A DNA stretch of 64,000 bases from Chryseobacterium sp. (GTDB lineage Bacteria > Bacteroidota > Bacteroidia > Flavobacteriales > Weeksellaceae). A program made the position numbers and the translations under genes. Shown here piece by piece: positions 18,347 through 27,435 of this stretch (its first letter is position 1; the number at the start of each line of letters is the position of its first letter). The stretch covers positions 186,001 to 250,000 of the forward strand of contig JAITMC010000023.1 of the NCBI GenBank assembly GCA_031277615.1, given 5' to 3'. The notes below the pieces were generated by a model. That model saw only the letters and a program-made list of their open reading frames with translations. It was not told where the DNA came from and did not search any database.

Positions 18347-18924
18347 CTCAGCAGAAGTACCAGATTCAGAAATAAAAGAAGAAAATCCAGCGTTACCCAA
18401 ATTCCAAGTTTAGCATTTTCATAGTTATAGGCATCAATCTGTTTTTTGGCCATCTCAGACAATTTCAGGCTCTGATTGATGTAATTCTGTACTTCTACGA
18501 TCTGATCAATATTTTTATTAGGTACAGAATGCTGGGAAAAATACACCATATTTTTTTTGCCGAGATATCCAATGATCCAGTATTCATCGGATTTATTCAT
18601 CTTCAGATATTCGATCCGGTAGTATTCCGGACGTATTTTACCGATATGTTTGGGAATCAGTTCCCCGCTGGCAGTATGATCTACACTAATCATGTAAAAA
18701 TCCAGAGCCTGGGGAAGTTTGTTGATCACCTGCAACCCTACTGAATTATCTACAAACCCTACTGCACTTTTCTTGATAAACCAATAAGTAAACGTAGAAA
18801 TGGAAAAAATCAGTGTAAAAATCCGGAACAGTTTTGCCCATTTGGCAGCCCTTCCCGATTTTACCTTAAACAAAATCAGAGAAAGCACACAAGCCCAGAA
18901 AATAACAAAAATGATAAATGCCAT
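18331..18924 (-). CDS. Hypothetical protein with terminal membrane helices
   Basis: The 197-aa protein has membrane segments near residues 2-18, 35-52 and at the C-terminus (WVTLDFLLLFLNLVLLL). The middle of about 100 residues is soluble and probably outside the cytoplasm. No family is recognised. It is a single gene on the minus strand. Confidence 0.75.
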   Translation of the reverse strand: MAFIIFVIFWACVLSLILFKVKSGRAAKWAKLFRIFTLIFSISTFTYWFIKKSAVGFVDNSVGLQVINKLPQALDFYMISVDHTASGELIPKHIGKIRPEYYRIEYLKMNKSDEYWIIGYLGKKNMVYFSQHSVPNKNIDQIVEVQNYINQSLKLSEMAKKQIDAYNYENAKLGIWVTLDFLLLFLNLVLLLRKNNK

Positions 18925-19107
18925 ACTGCAAAGATACTGATTTCACCCGAGTCTGGGTAAAGAAGATAAAGGCCGGACAGGGAAGCTATTGAAATCTGAA
19001 AACAAAAAGATCAGACTTTCGATACACCATTAGAAAATTATAGTACGATAGATAACAAATAACGGCTTCTTCCCTTTTCCGGCTTTAATTGTATAAATAA
19101 CTGCTGA

Positions 19108-19752
19108 TTAGTCTACATTCCATTCTTTATAGAACTGATCGAGAAATCCCAACATATAATCATGTCTTTCCTGAGCCAGCTCTTTCCCTTTCGGAGTGTT
19201 CATCATATCTTTGAGGAGCAGCAGCTTTTCATAGAAGTGATTGATGGTTGTTCCGTTTGATTTTTTGTACTGATCCTTCGTCATTCCCAGATTGGGTTTT
19301 ACTTCCGGATCATACATCGGGTTGTTTTTATAACCTCCGAAATTGAACGTTCTTCCGATTCCGATAGCCCCTATCGCATCGATACGGTCTGCATCCTGAA
19401 CAATTTTAAGTTCAATGGGTGGATGGGCAGGAATTTCGGCTCTGTTTTTAAACGATATATTTTTAATAATAAATAAAACCTGCTGTATCACGTCTTCCGG
19501 AACCTGCTGCTCTTCTAAAAACATTCCTGAAATTTTGGGAGCAATGGTTTCATCTCCGTTATGGAATTTCGGATCTGCGATATCATGCAGCAATGCTGAT
19601 AATTCCACAACTTCCATATTACAGTTTTCCGTTTCGGCAATTTTCCGGGAAAGCTTCCATACTCTTTCAATATGATACCAGTCGTGTCCTGCTTCTGCAC
19701 CTTTCAGTTTTTCTTTTACAAAGGCTACCGTGTTTTCAATTACGTTTCTCAT
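19108..19752 (-). CDS. HD-domain phosphohydrolase
   Basis: The 214-aa protein carries the HD metal-binding signature: the first His in AGHDWYHIERVW (about residues 21-32), HD in ELSALLHDIADPKF (about residues 46-59) and the last Asp in VQDADRIDAIGAIGI. Members hydrolyse nucleotides or other phosphoesters with metal ions. The likely substrate class cannot be told. Its start overlaps the stop of the alpha/beta hydrolase gene by 4 bases, so the two are translationally coupled. Confidence 0.93.
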   Translation of the reverse strand: MRNVIENTVAFVKEKLKGAEAGHDWYHIERVWKLSRKIAETENCNMEVVELSALLHDIADPKFHNGDETIAPKISGMFLEEQQVPEDVIQQVLFIIKNISFKNRAEIPAHPPIELKIVQDADRIDAIGAIGIGRTFNFGGYKNNPMYDPEVKPNLGMTKDQYKKSNGTTINHFYEKLLLLKDMMNTPKGKELAQERHDYMLGFLDQFYKEWNVD

Positions 19753-20594
19753 GAGTTCTTCAATTCGTTTAAAATGATACTCCAGAGTTTCTGATTATAG
19801 CTTCTGAAAAAATTAATATGTCCGATTTCTTTTTTCTCAGATTCGGACGTTTTTACCAGTCGGTAGGTCGGCTTGAGGTTGGGATACGTGTCATTCAAAA
19901 GGCTTAGAACACCTTTTTCAGTTAGCCATACATCATCTTCAGCTCGGATCACAAATGTTTTCTGGGTTAATTTTTTAGAGTAATCATCAATTTTCTCCAG
20001 GAGTCTGTTGGTTGATTTCTTGTTTAAAATTAAGGTTCTCCAGTCAAATGCGCAATTTTTCGGAAGACTTTCTCCCAATCCGAACCAATGGGCGGGAAAG
20101 TATCCTAATAACCCGGTGGTTACAGGCTGAACAATTCCAAATCCGAGATAAGCTTCAATTTTTGTCTTTAATTTCAGGTTTCCCACAAACGCGTTCTGGG
20201 TTCCTACGAAAATAAATTCATCAAACATCAATGAGTCTTCATTCATCCCAAGGATCAGTGCTCCCACGGAATGGCCGAGGCAGTACTTTCTGTATTCCGG
20301 AAATTCCGTTTTTATGTACCGGGTAAGCGTCTTATAATCTGCTGCACCCCAGATTCTCATAGAAGCCTCAAATCCTCTCATTTCCGAAGGCTTTGAAAGA
20401 CCAATCCCCCTGTAATCATAGGTTATTACAGTAAATCCATGCTCTGAAAAATAGCGGGCAAAAGAGAAATACACCTGCTGCTTCACTCCTGTAGCCGAAT
20501 TGATAAGCAGTACACTGCCATTGCTTTTTTCGGGACGAAACAGGTGCGCCGTGAGTGATATATGATCTTTTGTGGTCAATGAAAGTTCTTCCAT
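19749..20594 (-). CDS. Alpha/beta hydrolase
   Basis: The 281-aa protein is a serine hydrolase of the alpha/beta fold. YDYRGIGLS marks the conserved strand and turn before the nucleophile elbow, and the elbow GHSVG (about residues 104-108) gives the catalytic Ser. The Asp is probably in FVIRAEDDVWL and the His in KEIGHINFFRS near the end. It is cytoplasmic and of unknown substrate. The HD hydrolase gene follows with an ATGA overlap. Confidence 0.9.
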   Translation of the reverse strand: MEELSLTTKDHISLTAHLFRPEKSNGSVLLINSATGVKQQVYFSFARYFSEHGFTVITYDYRGIGLSKPSEMRGFEASMRIWGAADYKTLTRYIKTEFPEYRKYCLGHSVGALILGMNEDSLMFDEFIFVGTQNAFVGNLKLKTKIEAYLGFGIVQPVTTGLLGYFPAHWFGLGESLPKNCAFDWRTLILNKKSTNRLLEKIDDYSKKLTQKTFVIRAEDDVWLTEKGVLSLLNDTYPNLKPTYRLVKTSESEKKEIGHINFFRSYNQKLWSIILNELKNS

Positions 20595-20684
20595 ACGGTA
20601 AAAAGAAAAAATCCACTATAAAAGTGGAAATTTTACTTATCATTTTAAACGAAATCTTAACTTTTCGATATGTGGTAAATAGCT

Positions 20685-21572
20685 TTAAAGGAAATCGGAC
20701 ATCCTCGGCAGGCCGGTTTGAGACCCTTTTCCACCGGAAACTCTGGAAGAGACCTCATTTCCGAACTTTACGCAGTCTTCAATGGAATTGCCGTGGCAGA
20801 GGGCAACTGCAAACCCAGAGGTAAAAGCATCACCCATTCCCATCTTATAAACGGTCTCGTCTTTGTCATTTCTGAAATATTTCATTTCTGTACCGTCAAA
20901 ATAGATGGTAGAATTGGTATCATCTCTTACAAACACTTTATTGAAGTACTTTTTAAGCACTTCCTCACGCTGCTCTTCTCCAAAAAGAATGTACAGCTCA
21001 TTGCTTTTTGCCACAATGAAATCTACATTCTCTATGAGCTCCTCGCTTATTTTCATAGCCGGTGAAGCATACAATCCTACTTTCCGGCCATACTTTTTGG
21101 CCTTTCTTACTGTGTATTCTACGGTTTTCATTGCTACTTCAAGCTGTACCAGCACAAGGTCTGCCGTATGAAAATAGCGGTCTGCTTCATCGATATGTTC
21201 TATGCTCAGATAATTATTGGCGGCAGGAACCACTACAATAGCAGCATTTCCGTTGCTGGTGGTTACATAGGCTGTCCCGGTGGCTTCACGGTCTGTTTCG
21301 TGAACAAAACCCACATTTACATTCTCACTCACCAGGTTTCTCATGATCTGCTGGCCAAGAGGATCCATTCCCACACAACCTACAAAATAAACACTCGCAC
21401 CGAGTCTTGCCGTTCCTACGGCCTGATTGGCTCCTTTACCTCCAAAATAGCTGTCTGAATTTACGGCCAGAACCGTTTCATTCGGCTGCGGAAGTTTTTC
21501 CGTTTCCAAAACCAGATCAATGGATGAACTGCCTACGACAATAATTTTGGGTTGTTCTGATGAGAAATTCAT
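20685..21572 (-). CDS. PfkB-family carbohydrate kinase, ribokinase-like
   Basis: The 295-aa protein phosphorylates a sugar, most likely ribose. The N-terminal signature FGGKGANQAVGTARLG (about residues 43-58) binds substrate, and the C-terminal motif MGMGDAFTSGFAVAL contains the catalytic Asp; the usual GAGD is GMGD here. Length is normal for RbsK. No ribose transporter or regulator lies next to it, so the substrate is an inference from family similarity. Confidence 0.9.
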   Translation of the reverse strand: MNFSSEQPKIIVVGSSSIDLVLETEKLPQPNETVLAVNSDSYFGGKGANQAVGTARLGASVYFVGCVGMDPLGQQIMRNLVSENVNVGFVHETDREATGTAYVTTSNGNAAIVVVPAANNYLSIEHIDEADRYFHTADLVLVQLEVAMKTVEYTVRKAKKYGRKVGLYASPAMKISEELIENVDFIVAKSNELYILFGEEQREEVLKKYFNKVFVRDDTNSTIYFDGTEMKYFRNDKDETVYKMGMGDAFTSGFAVALCHGNSIEDCVKFGNEVSSRVSGGKGSQTGLPRMSDFL

Positions 21573-21639
21573 TGGTGTTTTTGTTAAATTAATACAATTG
21601 ATTTTTCAGAAACTAAACTTCAAAAATAGCTAATTTTAT

Positions 21640-22275
21640 TTAACTTATTTCAATAAATTCTGTAATTATCTTCACCGGCTTTCCGGTTTTGTCATAGCCG
21701 ATATAGCTGGCATAAAAACCTTCTCCATATCCGGTTTCAAAAGCAAAGATGGTTCCGGGATGTTCTTCTGACGGCTTCAGAAAAGCATATTGATCGATAG
21801 CGCCGTTCTCATCAAAAAAATACTCATGGAAAAATTCCTCATAAATTCCCATGAAATCAGCTCCTTTACTGTGGTACAGTCTTTTTTCCAGCTCGTTAAG
21901 ACTGTTTTGGGTATCGGCATCCATAAAGCATCCCATTCCGCTTTCTACAGGATATCCGAAAACTTCCTCTTCAGCAAGATCCTTGATGTTCTGTCCTGAA
22001 GTAACAGCCATTTTCCAGTCTGTCACCGCTTCACTGCTGAAAACAATCTCAGCATAGGCCACACAGTTGCTTTCTCTTTCTTTATGTAATAGGACTGAAA
22101 AATTCCCTTTGGGAAATTCTGTGGAAAAAGGCAGCATATCATTGGTGATCAAAGGATCACAGGCGACCAGTTTTCCACTGGAAAGATAAATCTTTCCAAC
22201 TTCAAAGCTTTCAAGCAGAGGATTTTCTACAAATTCCTTTGAAAACAGTTTTTTAATATTTTCTATGGGTGTCAT
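21640..22275 (-). CDS. DUF4241 domain protein
   Basis: The 211-aa protein is recognised as DUF4241 by the stretch VGKIYLSSGKLVACDPL (about residues 26-42) and by the ending FETGYGEGFYASYIGYD. DUF4241 proteins have been proposed as immunity or interaction proteins in toxin loci, but none is nearby, so no role is assigned. The first 23 bases of the gene overlap the end of the GIY-YIG gene. Confidence 0.85.
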   Translation of the reverse strand: MTPIENIKKLFSKEFVENPLLESFEVGKIYLSSGKLVACDPLITNDMLPFSTEFPKGNFSVLLHKERESNCVAYAEIVFSSEAVTDWKMAVTSGQNIKDLAEEEVFGYPVESGMGCFMDADTQNSLNELEKRLYHSKGADFMGIYEEFFHEYFFDENGAIDQYAFLKPSEEHPGTIFAFETGYGEGFYASYIGYDKTGKPVKIITEFIEIS

Positions 22276-22654
22276 TTTTAATTCTTCTTTTTAAATTGTC
22301 AGGTTGTTGATTGTCAGGCTGAGCGGAGTCGAAGCCTTTATTTTGTTCAAAATTATCGGAATGACTTATGTTCTGACAAGCAGAAAGTTCTTTTAATTTT
22401 TCCCAATTATTATTGATGATGGCTTCTTTTTTCTTTCGGCTCCAACCTTTCACCTGTTTTTCAAATGCAATAGCCTGAACTACGTCATTAAACTCACAAA
22501 AGAAGACTAGTTCTACCGGTCTTCTTTTGTGGGTATAGCTTTCAGGATATTTTCCGGATTGATGCTGAACCATCCTGGTCTCAATATCACTGGTAACTCC
22601 TGTATAATAAGAGCCATCAGAACATTTTAATATATATACAAAATATAGTTTCAT
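22253..22654 (-). CDS. GIY-YIG nuclease-like protein with repeat-derived C-terminus
   Basis: The 133-aa protein starts with a single-domain GIY-YIG fold: FVYILKCSDGSYYTGVT holds the paired Tyr, ETRMVQHQSGKY the Arg, and RRPVELVFFCEFND and EKQVKGWSRKKKEAII the rest. Such proteins resemble DNA nucleases, but their cellular role is unclear. The domain ends near residue 90. The tail after that includes NKGFDSAQPDNQQPDN, which is the translation of a short repeat element (22312-22336), so the repeat has been taken into the coding region. Confidence 0.9.
   Translation of the reverse strand: MKLYFVYILKCSDGSYYTGVTSDIETRMVQHQSGKYPESYTHKRRPVELVFFCEFNDVVQAIAFEKQVKGWSRKKKEAIINNNWEKLKELSACQNISHSDNFEQNKGFDSAQPDNQQPDNLKRRIKNDTHRKY
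22312..22336 (+). repeat. Short repeat element, copy 1 (inside the GIY-YIG gene)
   Basis: The sequence reads tgtcaggctgagcggagtcg followed by aagcc. The reverse complement of copy 2 matches it with four differences, so the two copies form an inverted pair around the GIY-YIG gene. Elements of this kind are frequent in Bacteroidota genomes. Confidence 0.65.
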
Positions 22655-22666
22655 TTTAATATTAAA

Positions 22667-22696
22667 AGCTTCGACTTCGCTCAGCTTGACATTCCG
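22667..22696 (-). repeat. Short repeat element, copy 2 (upstream of the GIY-YIG gene)
   Basis: The sequence agcttcgacttcgctcagct continues with tgacattccg. It is the inverted partner of copy 1 and lies between the start of the GIY-YIG gene and the end of valS. Confidence 0.65.
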
Positions 22697-22719
22697 ACAG
22701 ACTTACTGCTTTTTGGGGT

Positions 22720-25335
22720 TTATAAACTTTTCAGTTTTTCTTCCAGAATAGCAATTTTATCCTGAGCATCCTTCTGCTTCTGACGTTCAACCTCTACAAT
22801 CTCCGGTTTGGCGTTGGCGACAAACTTTTCATTGGAAAGTTTCTTTTCAACGGAGATCAGGAATCCTTTCAGATACTTCAGTTCTTCTTCTGTTTTTGTT
22901 TTTTCTTCTCCCAAATCTAAGTTTTCACTTAATGGAATAGAAATTTCCGTTGCTCCAACCAGAAACGTAAAGCTCGGCTTATCTGTTTTTGCTCCGAAAT
23001 GAATTTCAGAAACGTTTGCTAATTTTTTAATAACCGATTCATATGCCAATTCCGAAGCATTGGTATAAATTTCCGCCGTTTCTCTCGGAGAGATCCCTTT
23101 GGTCTGACGGTAGTTTCTAACTCCAGAGATCAATTCTGATGCCGTTTCAAAGTTTTCGATGATGTCTTCGCGGAATGCGTCTGCTTTTTTCTGTTGAGCA
23201 ATAACAAGAGCCTCATCTGTTTTTCTTTCCGCAATAAGCTGCCAGATTTCTTCTGACTGGAAAGGCATAAACGGATGAACCAGCTTCATCAGCTCTTCAA
23301 AAAGTGAAACGGTTTTATCGTAAACTTCTTTTGAAATTCCTTCCCCGTAGTTAGGCTTGATCGCTTCCAGATACCAGCCACAGAAATCATCCCAGATCAG
23401 CTTATAAATCAAATGCAAGGCGTCGGAAATTCTGAATTTCCCGAACTGATCATTGATTTCTGCAATCGTTTTGTTCAGTTTATTTTCAAACCATTCAATG
23501 GTCTGGATTTCTGTTGTATTGGCAGGCTTATCTTCATGGTTCCACATATTGATCAGACGGAAGGCACTCCAGATTTTCGTCATAAAGTTTCTTCCCTGAA
23601 GCATCAGATCTTCATCAAAAAGAAGGTCGTTTCCTGCTGCGGAACTCAATAAAATTCCTACCCGAACTCCATCTGCTCCATATTTGTCCATCAGCTCCAG
23701 CGGATCCGGTGAATTCCCCAGAGATTTAGACATCTTTCTTCGCTGCTTATCTCTTACGATTCCTGTGAAATAAACATTTTTGAACGGAACTTCTTTTCTG
23801 TATTCCAATCCGGCCATGATCATTCTGGCTACCCAGAAGAAAATAATATCCGGACCTGTTACCAGGTCAGAAGTCGGGTAATAATAATTGATGTCTTTAT
23901 TTTCAGGATCAAGCAATCCGTCGAATACCGACATTGGCCACAGCCATGAAGAGAACCAGGTATCAAGGGCATCCTGATCCTGTTTCAGATCTTCAGCGGT
24001 CAGTTCCTGATTGCCTGTTTTTTCTTTAGCCAGAATAACAGCTTCCTCCAGATTTTCTGCTACCACGAAATCATTTTCCCCTTCACCATAATAATAGGCA
24101 GGAATCTGCTGTCCCCACCAAAGCTGTCGGGAGATATTCCAGTCACGAATGTTTTCCATCCAGTGTCTGTATGTATTTTTAAATTTTTCAGGATAGAATT
24201 TCACTTCCTCATCCATTACAACATCCAGGGCCGGCTTTGCAATTTCAGACATTTTCAGGAACCACTGAACGGAAACTTTGGGTTCAATAACCGCTCCTGT
24301 TCTTTCTGAAGTTCCTACTTTGTTTACGTAATCTTCAGCTTTTAATAAAAGATCTTTTTCTTCCAGCTCTTTGGCAATCTGCTTTCTTACCTCAAACCTG
24401 TTTTTTCCGGCATAATGTAAACCATAGTCGTTAAGGTTTCCGTCATCATCCAAAGCATCAATCATCTGAAGGCTGTGTTTCTGTCCGATTTCATAGTCAT
24501 TGGTATCGTGAGCCGGAGTAATTTTCAATGCTCCTGTTCCGAATTCTATGTCTACATATTCATCTTCAATAATCGGAACCACTCTGTTTACAATCGGTAC
24601 GATAACGTTTTTACCTTTCAGATGGGCATATCGCTCATCATTAGGATTGATACATACCGCAGTATCCCCGAAAATCGTTTCAGGACGTGTGGTAGCCACC
24701 GAAAGGAATTCTTCCGAACCTTCAATCTTATATTTAAGGAAATATAATTTTCCGTTCTGCTCTTTAAAGATTACCTCTTCATCAGAAATATTGGTTTTGG
24801 CTTCAGGGTCCCAGTTGACCATTCTGTAGCCTCTGTAGATGAGTCCTTTATTATAGAGATCAACAAAAGATTTGATTACCTGCTGCGAAAGCTTAGGCTC
24901 CATGGTAAAGCGGGTTCTGTCCCAGTCGCAAGAGCATCCTAATTTTTTCAGCTGTTCAAGGATGGTGCCTCCGTATTTGTCGGTCCATTCCCAGGCATGT
25001 TTTAAAAATTCTTCACGGGTAATATCAGCCTTGCTGACCCCTTCAGACTTCAGTTTAGCAACAACTTTAGCTTCAGTAGCAATTGAAGCGTGATCTGTTC
25101 CCGGAATCCAGCAGGCATTGAAGCCCTGCATTCTTGCACGACGGACCAGAACATCCTGAATGGTATTATTAAGCATATGCCCCATGTGTAAGATCCCCGT
25201 TACGTTTGGCGGAGGAATTACAACAGTGTAAGGCGGCTTGTCATTCGGCTCTGAATGGAAGTACTTGTTCTCCATCCAGTAATTGTACCACTTCTGTTCT
25301 GTTTCCTGTGGATTGTACTTTTCTGAAATCTGCAT
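22720..25335 (-). CDS. valS: Valine--tRNA ligase
   Basis: The 871-aa class I synthetase charges tRNA-Val. The HIGH-type motif is PNVTGILHMGHMLN (about residues 42-55), the editing domain (CP1) follows with TTRPETIFGDTAVC, and the KMSKS loop is RRKMSKSLGNSPDP. A C-terminal anticodon-binding domain and the Val-type coiled coil (EEKTKTEEELKYLKGFL to the end) complete the usual length. On the minus strand, a TATTTTTG box at about 25364-25371 could be its -7 element. Confidence 0.97.
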   Translation of the reverse strand: MQISEKYNPQETEQKWYNYWMENKYFHSEPNDKPPYTVVIPPPNVTGILHMGHMLNNTIQDVLVRRARMQGFNACWIPGTDHASIATEAKVVAKLKSEGVSKADITREEFLKHAWEWTDKYGGTILEQLKKLGCSCDWDRTRFTMEPKLSQQVIKSFVDLYNKGLIYRGYRMVNWDPEAKTNISDEEVIFKEQNGKLYFLKYKIEGSEEFLSVATTRPETIFGDTAVCINPNDERYAHLKGKNVIVPIVNRVVPIIEDEYVDIEFGTGALKITPAHDTNDYEIGQKHSLQMIDALDDDGNLNDYGLHYAGKNRFEVRKQIAKELEEKDLLLKAEDYVNKVGTSERTGAVIEPKVSVQWFLKMSEIAKPALDVVMDEEVKFYPEKFKNTYRHWMENIRDWNISRQLWWGQQIPAYYYGEGENDFVVAENLEEAVILAKEKTGNQELTAEDLKQDQDALDTWFSSWLWPMSVFDGLLDPENKDINYYYPTSDLVTGPDIIFFWVARMIMAGLEYRKEVPFKNVYFTGIVRDKQRRKMSKSLGNSPDPLELMDKYGADGVRVGILLSSAAGNDLLFDEDLMLQGRNFMTKIWSAFRLINMWNHEDKPANTTEIQTIEWFENKLNKTIAEINDQFGKFRISDALHLIYKLIWDDFCGWYLEAIKPNYGEGISKEVYDKTVSLFEELMKLVHPFMPFQSEEIWQLIAERKTDEALVIAQQKKADAFREDIIENFETASELISGVRNYRQTKGISPRETAEIYTNASELAYESVIKKLANVSEIHFGAKTDKPSFTFLVGATEISIPLSENLDLGEEKTKTEEELKYLKGFLISVEKKLSNEKFVANAKPEIVEVERQKQKDAQDKIAILEEKLKSL

Positions 25336-25413
25336 AAATTCTGTTTCTTTAATTTACAATTTGCAAAAATAGTCTAAAGAAAAAAAATTTTAAGTATGAA
25401 TTAAAATAATTTT

Positions 25414-25421
25414 TAACTTTG
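25414..25421 (+). promoter_or_regulatory. -7 box of the DUF1573 gene
   Basis: TAACTTTG matches TAnnTTTG. It covers an apparent upstream start at 25419, so that start cannot be the real one. This supports the start at 25464. Confidence 0.5.
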
Positions 25422-25463
25422 TTTCTCAAAATTTATCTAACAAACATATTAACATTCAAGAAT

Positions 25464-25925
25464 ATGAAAAAATTAATTGCAGGAATTGCATTATTCGGAA
25501 CATTTGCTTTAGCATCTGCACAGACTATTACCTTTGACAGAACCACTTATGACTACGGTACAATCAAGACTAATGCTGACGGTACAAGATTCTTTACGGT
25601 AACGAACACAGGTGACAAGCCTTTGATCATTTCAAATGTAAAGCCTTCTTGCGGATGTACCACTCCTGAGTTCAGCCAGGATCCGATCATGCCTGGAAAA
25701 TCTGCTAAAATCAAAGTTGGATATAACACGGCTGCCAACGGAGGATTCAACAAGATGATTGAAGTTTTCTCTAATGACCCTGCCAACAGCAGAAGCGTCA
25801 TCTACATTAAAGGTAACGTAGATCCTAATGCTCCTGAACCAAAGCCACTAACAGCTGAAGAGCAGAAAGCTGCTGCTAAAGCTGAGAAGAAAGCGGCAAA
25901 ACTGGCAAAAAAAGCTGCAAAGTAA
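25464..25925 (+). CDS. Exported DUF1573 protein
   Basis: From the ATG at 25464 the product is 153 aa with a signal peptide (MKKLIAGIALFGTFALASAQ, cleavage after about residue 19). The DUF1573 domain follows, with the conserved NVKPSCGCTTPEF and an Ig-like beta fold. The tail is rich in Lys and Ala (EEQKAAAKAEKKAAKLAKKA). Such proteins are abundant in Bacteroidota envelopes but have no proven function. A terminator lies directly downstream, so it is a single-gene unit. Confidence 0.92.
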   Translation: MKKLIAGIALFGTFALASAQTITFDRTTYDYGTIKTNADGTRFFTVTNTGDKPLIISNVKPSCGCTTPEFSQDPIMPGKSAKIKVGYNTAANGGFNKMIEVFSNDPANSRSVIYIKGNVDPNAPEPKPLTAEEQKAAAKAEKKAAKLAKKAAK

Positions 25926-25948
25926 TCTCTACTTTAAAAAAATAAAAG

Positions 25949-25978
25949 AACCGTCTTCATCTGGAGACGGTTTTTTTA
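25949..25978 (+). terminator. Rho-independent terminator of the DUF1573 gene
   Basis: An 8-bp stem (aaccgtct with agacggtt) around an 8-base loop is followed by a run of T. Confidence 0.88.
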
Positions 25979-26037
25979 TTACATTTATGGTACTGTAGAA
26001 ATAACTTCTACGGGAAACACAAAATTTATTGCAATTT

Positions 26038-26907
26038 ATGGACACCAATTTCTCTGACGATTTCCTGGTAAAAGGAAAATTTTCGATTAAAAATTCTTCA
26101 ACATCATATAAGGGTAAACTTACTAAAGACGAGGGTAACCAGCTGCTGATCCAGGAAAAGGAAAAACTTCGTGAGCTTCAGGAAAGACTGTATGCAGACG
26201 GAAGCCAATCTCTTCTCGTTGTTCTTCAGGCCATGGATGCCGCAGGAAAAGACAGTATGATTGAGCATGTTTTCGGAGGGGTAAATCCTCAGGGCTGTAA
26301 TGTAACCAGCTTCAAAACACCAAGCTCCAAAGAATATTCCCACGATTTTTTATGGCGGCATTATCTTGCTCTTCCTCAAAAGGGAATGATCGGGATCTTC
26401 AACCGTTCGCATTATGAAAGCGTTCTGGTCTGCAAAGTACATCCTGAATACAATCTCAGCGAAAAAACATGGTCTTCGGTAAAAGATTTCGACAAAAAAT
26501 TCTGGGAAAACCGCTATGAAAGCATCCGGAATTTTGAAAAACATCTCGCCCAGAACGGGACTACCATCGTCAAGATATTTTTAAATGTTTCTAAGGACGA
26601 ACAGAAGAAAAGACTTCTGGACAGAATCAACGAACAGGAAAAAAACTGGAAGTTTTCTACCGGGGATCTTCCGGAAAGGGCTTTATTCAGCCAATACATG
26701 GAGGCCTATGAAACCGCCATCAATGAAACTTCAAAAGACCATGCTCCGTGGTACGTGCTTCCGGCAGATAATAAATGGTTTGCCAGAGTAGCTGCGATCC
26801 AGATCATCATTGATACGCTGGAAAAAATGAACCTGAAGTATCCTCAGCTTAACGAAAAAGACAAAGCAGGGCTTGAAGAGGCCAGAAGAACACTCGAAAG
26901 TGAATAA
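26038..26907 (+). CDS. Polyphosphate kinase 2 family protein
   Basis: The 289-aa protein belongs to the PPK2 family, which transfers phosphate between polyphosphate and nucleotides. Walker A is seen in QAMDAAGKDSMIEHV (about residues 61-75), followed by GVNPQGCNVTSFKTP and the conserved FNRSHYESVLV, and the lid segment with Arg residues around KKRLLDRINEQEKNWKF. The single-domain size fits the short PPK2 group that phosphorylates NMP or NDP. I chose the ATG at 26038 over an upstream TTG at 26029. Confidence 0.92.
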   Translation: MDTNFSDDFLVKGKFSIKNSSTSYKGKLTKDEGNQLLIQEKEKLRELQERLYADGSQSLLVVLQAMDAAGKDSMIEHVFGGVNPQGCNVTSFKTPSSKEYSHDFLWRHYLALPQKGMIGIFNRSHYESVLVCKVHPEYNLSEKTWSSVKDFDKKFWENRYESIRNFEKHLAQNGTTIVKIFLNVSKDEQKKRLLDRINEQEKNWKFSTGDLPERALFSQYMEAYETAINETSKDHAPWYVLPADNKWFARVAAIQIIIDTLEKMNLKYPQLNEKDKAGLEEARRTLESE

Positions 26908-26968
26908 TCTACAAATGTAATATACTAATCCATAGTTAAATAAAATAGTTAAATTTTATTTAAAAAAC

Positions 26969-27009
26969 ACTGATACGTGAATAATATATTGTTCATGTCG
27001 GTTTTTTTT
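26969..27009 (+). terminator. Rho-independent terminator before the tandem array
   Basis: A bulged stem (actga-cgtgaa pairing with ttcatg-tcggt) closes an AT-rich loop and is followed by eight T. It separates the PPK2 gene from the lipoprotein array, so the array must have its own promoter. Confidence 0.7.
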
Positions 27010-27058
27010 GTAATTTTATCAAAAATTAAGAACACCAGACTCTTATTAAACTTTAACT

Positions 27059-27433
27059 ATGAAAAAATTATTATTATCAGCAATCGCTGTAATATCTCTT
27101 GTTGCCTGCAACAATGAAAGCACCACTGTGAATACGGTACAAAGTATGAAAACCCCACAGATGGAAAACTTCGACAAAGCTTTCAAAAGCTTAGGTGATC
27201 CCCAAAACAGACCTACGGAAGAGGAGAAAAAAAGAAACACTTCCGAACTGAGTGACCGAAGAAAAGCTCTTCTGGTACCAGCTTCCAAAGAACTGATCCT
27301 TTCCACGGGTGTAACTGAAAATGAGCTGATGCAAAAAACCGGTGGCGATATGAGCCAGATCATCGTGTGGGCTACCCAGATCTACATGAAGAAAAGCGAG
27401 GATATCCGTAAAAACTTAAAATCTGAAAAATAA
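27059..27433 (+). CDS. Array lipoprotein L1
   Basis: The 124-aa protein has an SPII signal (lipobox LVAC, Cys 17) and a helical, charged mature domain without cysteine. It is the most diverged of the eight copies: it has VQSMKTPQ where others have VESMK(S/T)PA, ENELMQKTGG for ESELMRKTGG, and KSEDIRKNLKSEK at the end. No known family is recognised. It lies 2 bases before the first secreted-protein gene and should be an envelope-anchored partner of the secreted products. Confidence 0.85.
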   Translation: MKKLLLSAIAVISLVACNNESTTVNTVQSMKTPQMENFDKAFKSLGDPQNRPTEEEKKRNTSELSDRRKALLVPASKELILSTGVTENELMQKTGGDMSQIIVWATQIYMKKSEDIRKNLKSEK

Positions 27434-27435
27434 TC

